Source: Acidobacteriota bacterium
Lineage (GTDB): Bacteria > Acidobacteriota > Blastocatellia > RBC074
Reading direction: 5' to 3'
NCBI GenBank assembly: GCA_017991275.1
Contig: JAGNMH010000094.1
Location: 1-11,442, forward strand
Length of the DNA: 11,442 nt
Part shown: positions 1-6,394 of the stretch, one piece after another
How positions within the stretch are numbered: the first letter of the stretch is position 1
Layout of the letters: the number at the start of each line of letters is the position of its first letter
Notes under the pieces: generated by a model
Told to the model about the DNA's origin: nothing
What the model saw: the letters and a program-made list of their open reading frames with translations, nothing else
The model's database searches: none
Program-made: the position numbers and the translations under genes

Positions 1-212
1 TCTGCATCAACCAAAGCTTCAAACGCATTGTTTATTTGAGTCAGGGCTTGATCAATGACGGTCAATAAGGCCTGAGGAGGGGAGTAAGGCGTCGAAGGAA
101 CTTTGAATGAAAGCTGACGTTTTTTGAAGACGACTATAAAGTCTGTGAAAGTGCCACCGGTGTCCACTCCAATGCGAAGCTGGTGGTATGACGGCCTTGT
201 CTTTCTGGTCAT
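1..212 (-). CDS. Hydantoinase/oxoprolinase family protein, N-terminal fragment (runs off left edge)
   Basis: Reading the minus strand from ATG at 212-210 gives 70 codons that stay open to the window edge. Residues 13-24 read RIGVDTGGTFTD, the phosphate-binding signature that opens the N-terminal domain of HyuA-type hydantoinases and 5-oxoprolinases, which use ATP to open cyclic amides such as hydantoins or 5-oxoproline. The following FIVVFKKRQLSFKVPSTPYS fits the family pattern in which the first strand pair leads into a 'K.PSTP' segment. An in-frame TGA five codons upstream limits the start to this ATG. The upstream GAAAGAA is only a weak ribosome binding site. The gene is transcribed away from the rest of the window and its partner (usually HyuB) would lie off the left edge. 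The family call is firm, but the exact substrate cannot be judged from 70 residues, and a fused oxoprolinase is equally possible. Confidence 0.86.
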   Translation of the reverse strand, partial: MTRKTRPSYHQLRIGVDTGGTFTDFIVVFKKRQLSFKVPSTPYSPPQALLTVIDQALTQINNAFEALVDA

Positions 213-537
213 TTCTAAATTCTTTCAGGGTTAACCGGACACTGTTTTTTCCGGCGTCAATTAAATCTACATTGTTTTTTAACTGGCTGGGGCAGGAAAA
301 ATAATGAAACCACAACCAGATGCTGGCGTTTAGCAGGCTTGAGTTTGTAGCGATGCGCCCGGTCTGAAAGTTGCACTCACTGGGAAATTTTCAACGGGCG
401 CGTCTATTTTGAAGCTTCACTTTCAGCGAACCGGTTAAATCTGATTGGATGCGCCGCCGACCTCAACTTCACAGTGACGGCGCAATCAATTTTCAAATCA
501 CCACCAAAGCGTTGCGAACCGCGCTCAACATTGCGAG
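213..537. other. Divergent intergenic region without a supported gene
   Basis: This 325-nt stretch separates the minus-strand hydantoinase-type gene from the plus-strand exported-protein gene at 538, so it should hold promoters for both. I see no convincing -35/-10 pair on either strand. TTGCAC at 371-376 has no -10 at the right distance, and a TTGACG on the minus strand (about 255-260) also lacks one. A 10-nt palindrome, TGAAGCTTCA, lies at 410-419. Short open frames here show no family resemblance or ribosome binding site and are not called. Confidence 0.5.
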
Positions 538-1155
538 ATGAACCTGAAATTTGCAAGCAAGCTGCTGCTTTTCGTCTGCCTGATTGGTTGGTCAGGATTA
601 AATGTATCAGCGCGCTTACAAACCGCCGGGCAGACCAAGTCATTGGTCAGAGCGCCGGTCATTTTCACAACTCCGCCTAAACTTGTTGAGGCAAAATTGA
701 AACTGGCTGACGGTTCTAATTCGACGTTACGTGGCCGCGCCACTTTGACAATTGTCAAAGCCAACGAAAACGATTCGTTGACGGCTACGCTGGTGTATCT
801 TTTGCCCGATGAGGCGCGGCAAAAGATGGCGCAATCATCCGGACGCAAGTTGGCCGATATACCAACGAACGTCACGCAAAAAGAACTGACGGTTAATTTT
901 CATCGTGGCGCTGCCTGCCCATTGATCAAGTTGATGGTTTCTGCCAATGAAGTTGAGATTGGAAATAATATTGCGCTGCATTTTGATAACTTCGCTTTGG
1001 AGATTCACGAAACTCAGGCTCAGATCAATCAGCTTTTTTGTAGCTGGACCAGGCAAATAAACACCAAACGGCAGCGGCTTGGCATAATTGCCGCCATCAA
1101 CCGTTTGATAACAATTGACGAAGAAGATGTTGAAAATAAAACAGCGAAACCGTAA
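538..1155 (+). CDS. Exported protein of unknown function, paralogue A
   Basis: The 205-residue product starts with a clear Sec signal peptide (K4, K8, hydrophobic core about residues 9-19, likely cleavage after VSA at about 25), so the mature protein is probably periplasmic or outside the cell. I do not recognise the family. It is a paralogue of the next gene: shared blocks include a KLV.AKLK segment, a PDEARQK stretch, an SG(R/K).L..(I/V)P motif, and a C-terminal W-(T/A)-R-Q-I-N block followed by R.GIIA.(I/V)N. Between these, alternating hydrophobic residues suggest a β-rich fold. The C-terminus is acidic then basic (DEEDVENKTAKP). The ATG at 538 is the only start that gives the complete signal peptide, yet upstream there is only GCGAG touching the start, so initiation looks weak or leaderless. 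No function should be assigned. Confidence 0.75.
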   Translation: MNLKFASKLLLFVCLIGWSGLNVSARLQTAGQTKSLVRAPVIFTTPPKLVEAKLKLADGSNSTLRGRATLTIVKANENDSLTATLVYLLPDEARQKMAQSSGRKLADIPTNVTQKELTVNFHRGAACPLIKLMVSANEVEIGNNIALHFDNFALEIHETQAQINQLFCSWTRQINTKRQRLGIIAAINRLITIDEEDVENKTAKP

Positions 1156-1302
1156 GCTGTCTGTTCTTGTAGCCCAAAGTTGCCCTGAACTCACAACCAT
1201 TCTGACTCCGAATCATCTGGCCAAATCCGAATTCCCTAAGTAAAGTTTTGGTTTAGGCTTTAAGTTGATCCGGCACCCCCCTTGAATTTCAAATCACGTT
1301 TT

Positions 1303-1307
1303 GGAGG
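1303..1307 (+). promoter_or_regulatory. Ribosome binding site of paralogue B, unusually long spacer
   Basis: A consensus GGAGG lies 15 nt before the ATG at 1323, longer than the usual 5-9 nt. No nearer in-frame start exists, and the signal peptide begins directly at that ATG, so the start stands. Efficiency is probably reduced. Confidence 0.55.
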
Positions 1308-1322
1308 TAGAAACACAAATTT

Positions 1323-1910
1323 ATGAACACCAAATTTTCGAGAGCTATCTTTGCTTTTGTTTGCTTGCTTGGGTTGGGCGTCAGCGCCAACGCTCAATCG
1401 CCAGTCACACCGAAGGCAGTTGTTTATACGACTGCGGCCAAACTGGTAATCGCAAAACTGAAAAACGGAGAGGCTGACGCATACGACGTTCGCGGCAAAG
1501 TTTCATTTACCTTTACGGCAGCAAACTCCGACGACACGATTGCAGGCACGCTTTCCTATACAATCCCTGACGATGCTCGCCAGAAGATTGCTTCAATGTC
1601 TGGAAAAGCCCTAAATGCTGTTCCCGCCAGTATCACCAAAAAAGACCTGATCGCCTCTTTCCAGAAAGCAACAGAACCTCCCGTTTTGCATTTGGAACTT
1701 GGCACGACAGACCTGGACGTGGCTGGCGTCAAGATGCGATTCAACCGCATCGTGCTGGACATCAATGCCAGAGATAGTAATCCACCTGATTACTCGGCGC
1801 AGGAAATGGAGGCTTTAATCACTGTGTGGGCCAGACAAATCAACGGAGGCCGCTCACGCCGCGGAATAATTGCCAGAGTCAACAAGATCATCAACGGCGA
1901 ACCAGATTAA
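1323..1910 (+). CDS. Exported protein of unknown function, paralogue B
   Basis: This 195-residue protein carries a textbook signal peptide: MNTKFSRA, a hydrophobic core, then SANA|QS with probable cleavage after residue 24. The mature part (about 171 residues) matches paralogue A upstream along its length: KLVIAKLK, a glycine-containing R-G-K strand, PDDARQK, SGKALNAVP, and a C-terminal VWARQIN / RRGIIARVNKII block. The regular alternation of polar and hydrophobic residues in residues 30-90 points to β-strands, and the last 40 residues look helical and basic. The two genes are 167 nt apart on the same strand and must come from tandem duplication followed by considerable divergence. No catalytic motif is visible. 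A structural or binding role in the cell envelope is possible but is only inference. Confidence 0.85.
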   Translation: MNTKFSRAIFAFVCLLGLGVSANAQSPVTPKAVVYTTAAKLVIAKLKNGEADAYDVRGKVSFTFTAANSDDTIAGTLSYTIPDDARQKIASMSGKALNAVPASITKKDLIASFQKATEPPVLHLELGTTDLDVAGVKMRFNRIVLDINARDSNPPDYSAQEMEALITVWARQINGGRSRRGIIARVNKIINGEPD

Positions 1911-1999
1911 TCTTTGTTGCTCTTTGGCAGATATTAGGTTCTGACCGAAATGGCAGTTGGCTGCGTCCGAAAAAAATCCGCGATTGTGGGTTGGATGTA

Positions 2000-3142
2000 A
2001 TGCCAACTGCCGATATGTTTTTTATGCTGACTCGATTTCTCAGTTTGGTCCTGCTTGTTGTCGCTTTTGTGGCGGGGGGACAGTCTTGCGTAGCTTATTC
2101 CAGAGAGCCATTGAACGAGCAAAGATTTTCAGTCGGTGGGTGGGTTGAAAACAACGACGGGAAATTGCGACTGGTACTGACAAACAATTCAACGTCGGAA
2201 TTTCGCGGCTTTGCCAGAATCAGTCTTGGCAGCAGCGATGAGCAAAAGGAAGTCGGCCAGGTGTCAGTGGTTTTGCCACCAAAAGAAATCAGCCTATTGC
2301 AAATTAACGGGATCAGTCCTTCAGGAGACCATTATTCGTTGGCGATATACGATCAATTGGGGGAACGGCATTTTTTCAGAATTGCCCCGCTTCGCCAGGT
2401 ATCCGATCCCACTCCGGCTGTTGCCGTCACTATTATTCCGGTAGAGCAAAAACGATCCAAAACAGGAATATCAACATCGTCGGCTGGCAACTCTTCTATT
2501 CCTGTACAAGACAAATTCGCTATTTTAGCAACACAAGTTCAGGTAAAAACCAGATTGTTGGCCAGCGAAGACGCCAGCGATTCGTTCAACCTTTCTTTTG
2601 AACTTAGTTCACAATATCCGATCAACACAGCAACGCTTGCTATCTCTGCCGCCAAATTGAAAGACCAGAAACAGATTAGCATCAGCAGACAAACGCGCGT
2701 TGAATTTAGATTGCCTGATTCGCTGGAAACAGACAAAGTCAAATACATCCTGACCGACAAGGCAGGGCGGATTTTAGCCAAAGGCGAACTGGATCTGTTG
2801 AAATTAATGGATGATGATTCCGTTACAGTCAGTGATATTCGCCCTGACCACCAATCTTATCAAGCCGGTGAGACGGCTCGAATGACCATCACGATAGATG
2901 GCAAGTCTCAGAGCGGTTATCGGTTGGAGGTTTCTGTTAGAGACGGACAGGGCCAGATAATTTTTCGCGATCAAAAAACTGTTAACGCCAGCGAATACGT
3001 AAAGTCATTGGACTTTTCTTTTCTGCTTCCCAGTGATGTTTCATTGCCCATCGTGTTCGAGTTTCGTCTCTTTGATGCTGAAACCGGACTGCTATTCGAT
3101 TCTGGCGAACGCGAGGTTCCTATGGCTCCTGTTAAACCATAG
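2000..3142 (+). CDS. Exported β-rich (Ig-like) protein of unknown function
   Basis: From ATG 2000 the product is 380 residues. A signal peptide is evident (TRFLSLVLLVVAFVAGG, about residues 11-27, probable cleavage after CVA at 32). The cysteine context GQSC does not fit a lipobox, so a lipoprotein is unlikely. The mature part falls into three β-strand-rich segments (about 43-130, 175-262 and 275-375), with a serine-rich linker around 150-170. The last segment (YQAGETARMTITIDG, then VSVRDGQGQIIF) resembles the adhesion or macroglobulin-type β-sandwich folds of extracellular proteins, but I cannot name a family. The frame is open back to 1826, where it would overlap the previous gene; 2000 is preferred because the signal peptide follows and G-rich TGGGTTGGA lies just upstream. 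ATGs at 2015 or 2024 are alternatives. It may be co-transcribed with the paralogue pair 89 nt upstream. Confidence 0.75.
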   Translation: MPTADMFFMLTRFLSLVLLVVAFVAGGQSCVAYSREPLNEQRFSVGGWVENNDGKLRLVLTNNSTSEFRGFARISLGSSDEQKEVGQVSVVLPPKEISLLQINGISPSGDHYSLAIYDQLGERHFFRIAPLRQVSDPTPAVAVTIIPVEQKRSKTGISTSSAGNSSIPVQDKFAILATQVQVKTRLLASEDASDSFNLSFELSSQYPINTATLAISAAKLKDQKQISISRQTRVEFRLPDSLETDKVKYILTDKAGRILAKGELDLLKLMDDDSVTVSDIRPDHQSYQAGETARMTITIDGKSQSGYRLEVSVRDGQGQIIFRDQKTVNASEYVKSLDFSFLLPSDVSLPIVFEFRLFDAETGLLFDSGEREVPMAPVKP

Positions 3143-3183
3143 AGATGTGATTGTAAAAACTTTTTTCTGCTTTGCCTGATAGA

Positions 3184-3212
3184 TTGCACCTGGTCATTGC
3201 TGTGGGTACAAT
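3184..3212 (+). promoter_or_regulatory. Candidate sigma70-type promoter for the VWA gene
   Basis: TTGCAC (3184-3189) and TACAAT (3207-3212) are separated by exactly 17 nt. The -10 matches the consensus in five of six positions, the -35 in three of six. Transcription would start near 3219 and leave a leader of about 140 nt before the ATG at 3358. No experimental support; the assignment rests on spacing and match alone. Confidence 0.45.
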
Positions 3213-3323
3213 GCTTGTCGAGTCGTCCCCGATCCACCCATCAAACTGTTCCCAGGCGGTAGCCAACAAGATAATCAATGATCTGGCAGGTCTGAGACGA
3301 AGTCTTTATCTAAATTTAGTTTC

Positions 3324-3337
3324 CCCGCATATGCGGG
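3324..3337. promoter_or_regulatory. Perfect 14-nt palindrome just before the VWA ribosome binding site
   Basis: CCCGCAT followed immediately by ATGCGGG forms a perfect palindrome with no loop. It lies 8 nt before the AAGGGGGT ribosome binding site (3346-3353) of the VWA gene. With no loop bases it is a poor hairpin as RNA (the central AT pairs would have to open) and looks more like a binding site for a dimeric protein. A small translation-controlling hairpin is the alternative. Confidence 0.4.
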
Positions 3338-3357
3338 ATGTTTAGAAGGGGGTCACG

Positions 3358-4407
3358 ATGTCAAAGAACTCTTTTTCGCGCCCAATTGTTCTGGCACTCT
3401 ACTTCCTGCTGATTTGCTTGGCAGTTGTTTCTGCAGAGCAAACCCCGCAGCAAAGCGGAGAAAAGAAACAAGAAGAAGCCCAATCCTCTACCCAATCAAA
3501 CCCTCAATCTCAAGGGCAACAATCTCAACAACGGCCTGCCCGTCCTGCTGAGGAAAGCCAAAAGCCATTTAGCGATGTTGTTAATACTGAACTTGTCTCT
3601 ATGACGGTCACCGTCACTGATCCTTATAACCGTTTGGTGACGGGATTGGACAAACATCACTTTGAGGTTTTTGAAGACAAGGTCAAACAGGAGATTACTC
3701 ATTTCAGCGACGACGATGTGCCGGTCAGTCTGGGAATCGTTTTTGATGTTTCCGGGAGCATGAAGGGGAAACTTGATCGCGCGCTGGACGCCCTGAAAGC
3801 TTTCATCCAAACCAGCCACGCAGACGATGACTTCTTTCTGGTTGGGTTCAATCAACGTGCCAATTTGCTGGCTGAATTTACAGACGGCGATACGCTGTCG
3901 AACAAGCTTCATCTGGTGGACCCAAAGGGGCAGACGGCTGTTTACGATGCGGCGTATCTTGGCATCGAGAAAGTTAAGCAAGGTCGCCACACAAAACGCG
4001 CACTGTTGTTAATATCAGACGGTCAAGACAATTCTTCGCGCTACACTTATGGTGAGCTTCGCAAGTTGCTGAAAGAAGCCGGAGTTCAGATTTATTGTCT
4101 TGGGATTGTTGAGATGGGAGGAGGCTCTGGCACTTCCTTGGACATGCAGGGCCAGGGAATTCTGGAAGAGATTGCTCAGGTCACTGGCGGTAAAGCTTTC
4201 TTCCCCCGCACAGCGGCTGAACTTGAAGACCAAACCACTCGCATTGCTTTGGAATTGCGACATCAGTACAGCATTGGCTATTTGCCTACAAACATCAAAA
4301 AGGACGGCCAATGGCACAAAATCAAAGTTAACGTGAAACAGCCGAAAGGTTTGCCAAGTTTGAAAGTACAACACAAGGAAGGTTATTACGCGGTTGCCCA
4401 AAAGTAA
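3358..4407 (+). CDS. Secreted von Willebrand factor A domain protein (acidobacterial VWFA-related type)
   Basis: This 349-residue exported protein has a signal peptide (cleavage probably after VVSA, residue 26), a low-complexity Q/S/P/E linker (about 27-70), a short β-domain (about 73-118, including a 'VTV.D..(N)R.V.GL....F.VFED' stretch typical of this family) and a VWA domain (about 123-300). The metal-ion-dependent adhesion site looks complete: D130-x-S132-x-S134, T193 and D221. VWA domains bind protein ligands through a metal held there. The family 'VWFA-related domain' is very numerous in Acidobacteria and its ligands are unknown. The ATG has a strong AAGGGGGT ribosome binding site 4 nt upstream. 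It follows three other exported proteins on the same strand but with a 215-nt gap and its own candidate promoter, so it may be a separate unit. A terminator-like hairpin follows. Confidence 0.94.
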   Translation: MSKNSFSRPIVLALYFLLICLAVVSAEQTPQQSGEKKQEEAQSSTQSNPQSQGQQSQQRPARPAEESQKPFSDVVNTELVSMTVTVTDPYNRLVTGLDKHHFEVFEDKVKQEITHFSDDDVPVSLGIVFDVSGSMKGKLDRALDALKAFIQTSHADDDFFLVGFNQRANLLAEFTDGDTLSNKLHLVDPKGQTAVYDAAYLGIEKVKQGRHTKRALLLISDGQDNSSRYTYGELRKLLKEAGVQIYCLGIVEMGGGSGTSLDMQGQGILEEIAQVTGGKAFFPRTAAELEDQTTRIALELRHQYSIGYLPTNIKKDGQWHKIKVNVKQPKGLPSLKVQHKEGYYAVAQK

Positions 4408-4436
4408 TTTTCAAAATTTCAGTTTGCGGATAGCAG

Positions 4437-4479
4437 GAAAACGAGGTGCGAAGTTGAAAGCTTCAATCCTCGTTTTTTT
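4437..4479 (+). terminator. Intrinsic terminator of the VWA gene, overlapping the convergent STAS gene
   Basis: AAAACGAGG (4438-4446) pairs with CCTCGTTTT (4468-4476), and an inner arm TTGAA/TTCAA (4454-4458 and 4462-4466) closes a second stem. A run of seven T (4473-4479) follows on the plus strand. This fits a rho-independent terminator for the gene ending at 4407. Its right arm lies inside the last codons and stop of the minus-strand STAS gene. In the opposite direction four T follow the stem (the complement of AAAA), so it could weakly end that gene too. Confidence 0.7.
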
Positions 4480-4897
4480 CGTCAGGATCGCTTTCAGAAG
4501 ATTCTTCATTTGCGGATGAATCGTCCTTTTTCTTTTTACCCTTGGCTTTTTTTTCTTTGCCGAAACTGGCCACACCTTCTTCTTCAGTTTTGTAACTTTC
4601 GATCAAATCCAGCAACTGTGTGATTTTCAACGCGCCATAAACCCGGTCAGTCACTCCAACCAGTTTCAGCATACCGCCAGCTTCCCCTACTCTCTTAAAG
4701 GCACGAACGATTTCGCCTATTCCCATGCTGTCAATAATTGGCACTTCAGTGAGGTTCAACAAGATTTTGGTTGTGCCAGCTGATAAAGCCTTGTCCACCA
4801 GCATCTGTAATTGAAAACCGCCTTGCCCTTTGATGAACTTGCCACGCATATCCAGCGACGCGATAGTCCCAATATAATGAATTCCGAGAGTCAGCAT
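4463..4897 (-). CDS. STAS-domain protein (anti-sigma factor antagonist type) with charged tail
   Basis: From ATG 4897 the product has 144 residues. Residues 2-107 form a STAS domain: LTLGIHYIGTIASLDMRGK at the start, the LLNLTEVPIIDSMGIGEIVRA core and the LKLVGVTDRVYGAL region. In proteins such as SpoIIAA and RsbV, the serine of the 'DS.G' motif (here S57) is phosphorylated by an anti-sigma factor kinase, which controls binding; this residue is present. After the domain comes a lysine-rich stretch (GKEKKAKGKKKK) and then an acidic Ser/Glu/Asp tail, not part of the usual family. The frame is open upstream to 5002, but the STAS domain starts right at 4897, so this start is preferred although no clear ribosome binding site is seen. 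No kinase, phosphatase or sigma factor gene is adjacent, so its partner must be encoded elsewhere. Confidence 0.88.
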   Translation of the reverse strand: MLTLGIHYIGTIASLDMRGKFIKGQGGFQLQMLVDKALSAGTTKILLNLTEVPIIDSMGIGEIVRAFKRVGEAGGMLKLVGVTDRVYGALKITQLLDLIESYKTEEEGVASFGKEKKAKGKKKKDDSSANEESSESDPDEKNED

Positions 4898-5301
4898 AAT
4901 TGTGATTTGTGTTTTGTTAGTTTCTGATTGCGAAATGCGAATAGAGATTATTGATGGACGAATTAATAGTGGTGTTACGAACGCCATCAATCTGCACGGC
5001 AATGTATTTCAGAAGGCCGCAACGCTCAATTCGCAATTCAGGAAAAGCGCGGGCATTTTACCTGACAAAGTCTGAAGTTGCCATCAAGTCACCGATTGTT
5101 TTTGACTACACGGCTGAGAATGAAACGACTTGCCTACTGCCATTCGGCTGATTAACATACGCCGCGTTTAAGAACATCGCACCACCTCAACATTCACTTT
5201 TGACATTCAATTAAGATGATTCCAGACGCGAATCCCTAGCAGGTATAAAACCGGGTCTGACTTTACACGAACAATCTCGACATAAAATAACGGACTACTT
5301 T
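4898..5301. other. Divergent intergenic region between STAS and mreB genes
   Basis: This 404-nt stretch should carry promoters for both divergent genes. A consensus TTGACA (5200-5205) and a GGTATAAAA (5242-5250) lie upstream of mreB, but they are 38 nt apart and so do not form one promoter; each lacks a good partner at 16-18 nt. On the minus strand TAAAAT near 5060 has only a poorly spaced TTGATG. Short open frames here (including an upstream extension of the STAS frame and a plus-strand frame at 4951-5151) show no recognisable product and are not called. Confidence 0.45.
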
Positions 5302-6336
5302 ATGAAGCTGCCCTCAATTCTCAACTTGATGACCGACGATCTGGCGATTGACCTTGGCACTTCGCGCACGCGTGTTTACGCGCGAGGGCGTGGAATTGTG
5401 GTCAATGAACCGTCGTTGCTGGCGTATGACACTCCGTCGCAAGAAGTTGTTGCTGTCGGCCTGGAAGCACTTGAACTCGAAGGGCGGGCCTCCGGCGACA
5501 TTCAGATAATAAGTCCGTTAAAAGACGGCGTAGTTTCCGACCCAACCTTTGCCGGAAAGCTGCTGGAACATTACCTACGTAAGGCGCGCGACGGACGATC
5601 CTCTCTTTCACGTCGGGTATTGGTTTCGATTCCGGCAGACGCCAGTACTGTCGAACACCGCGCACTTTATTACGCGGCCAAAGAGGCAGGCGTCGGCAAC
5701 GTGCATTTCGTCAATAAAGGTATAGTCGCAATTCTTGGCTCTGGTGTTGATCCTGACGACCAACGGGCAACTTTGGTTGTTGATGCTGGGGCTGGCACGA
5801 CAACCATTGCCGCAATGGTACACAACCATTTGATTTTTACACGTACATTGCGCGTTGGCGGCAACGATATGGATATTGCTCTGAGCGATATGATCAAAGC
5901 CAATCACAATATCCTGGTTGGCCCGCGGACTGCTGAGCGCGTCAAGATCGAATTGGGCTGCGCAGTTCCGCTGGATCAGGAAAACACCACCATGGTTAAA
6001 GGTCGGTCAACTATTGGTGGTAATCCAGAAATGGCTGTCGTCAACAGCATTGAAATTCACGAAGCCATCGAACCTCTGATCAATCGTATAGTCAACGCAG
6101 TTCAGGACGCCCTTGAAGCCTTGCCGCCTGAAGCTTCGGGCGATATTTATGACCGCGGCATGATTCTGGCTGGCGGAGCTTCGTTGCTGGCCGGGTTGGA
6201 TGAACGACTTTCAAAGGAAACTGAATTGGCCGTGCAATTAACTGAAAGCCCTCAGCGTGCGGTTATCCGAGGGCTTGGGTTGTTGTTTGAAAATCCTTTG
6301 GCGTTACGAAGGGCGATTATCAAATCAGAGTCGTAA
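5302..6336 (+). CDS. mreB: MreB-like actin homologue, divergent
   Basis: The 344-residue product matches MreB along its length, the bacterial actin that polymerises under the inner membrane and guides side-wall synthesis. The N-terminal MKLPSILNLM can form the short amphipathic membrane helix. Phosphate 1 loop is DLGTSRTRVY (17-26), a connecting segment PLKDGVVSD (72-80), phosphate 2 is DAGAGTTT (161-168, canonical DIGGGTTE), LVGPRTAERVKIELG (205-219) and the adenosine motif GGASLLAGLDERL (291-303) are all there. Odd point: canonical MreB has an IEEPMAAAIGAG stretch before phosphate 2; here residues 137-148 read VNKGIVAILGSG, so the acidic pair and proline are replaced by N138, K139 and G140. 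No mreC, mreD, pbp2 or rodA is in the window, and the next gene (xseA) is 58 nt on. The ATG has only a weak GGA (5292-5294). Family certain; whether it is a full MreB or a special paralogue is open. Confidence 0.93.
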   Translation: MKLPSILNLMTDDLAIDLGTSRTRVYARGRGIVVNEPSLLAYDTPSQEVVAVGLEALELEGRASGDIQIISPLKDGVVSDPTFAGKLLEHYLRKARDGRSSLSRRVLVSIPADASTVEHRALYYAAKEAGVGNVHFVNKGIVAILGSGVDPDDQRATLVVDAGAGTTTIAAMVHNHLIFTRTLRVGGNDMDIALSDMIKANHNILVGPRTAERVKIELGCAVPLDQENTTMVKGRSTIGGNPEMAVVNSIEIHEAIEPLINRIVNAVQDALEALPPEASGDIYDRGMILAGGASLLAGLDERLSKETELAVQLTESPQRAVIRGLGLLFENPLALRRAIIKSES

Positions 6337-6394
6337 ATTTTAGTTTCTGAATTGAAACCACACTGTACCGGTATAAGCTTGACCTATAGAAATC

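Noticed and set aside
1141..1160. ACAGC/GCTGT hairpin at the end of paralogue A as a terminator
   Set aside because: Only five pairs with a ten-base loop and no T-run follow, which is within chance expectation.
835..1200. Minus-strand open frame opposite paralogue A
   Set aside because: It has no signal, motif or ribosome binding site, while the plus strand there encodes a protein with a paralogue next door.
1826..1999. Upstream extension of the exported β-rich protein's frame
   Set aside because: It lies over the 3' part of paralogue B in another frame and would bury the signal peptide; the signal peptide begins near 2000-2024.
2087..2092. Lipoprotein signal in the exported protein at 2000-3142
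   Set aside because: The cysteine is preceded by GQS, which does not fit the lipobox; normal cleavage after VA is more likely.
4898..5002. 35-residue N-terminal extension of the STAS protein
   Set aside because: Residues do not match any part of the STAS family and the domain begins exactly at the ATG of 4897; no ribosome binding site supports the longer form.
5200..5250. TTGACA plus TATAAA as the mreB promoter
   Set aside because: The two boxes are 38 nt apart and neither has a partner at 16-18 nt, so they do not make a credible single promoter.
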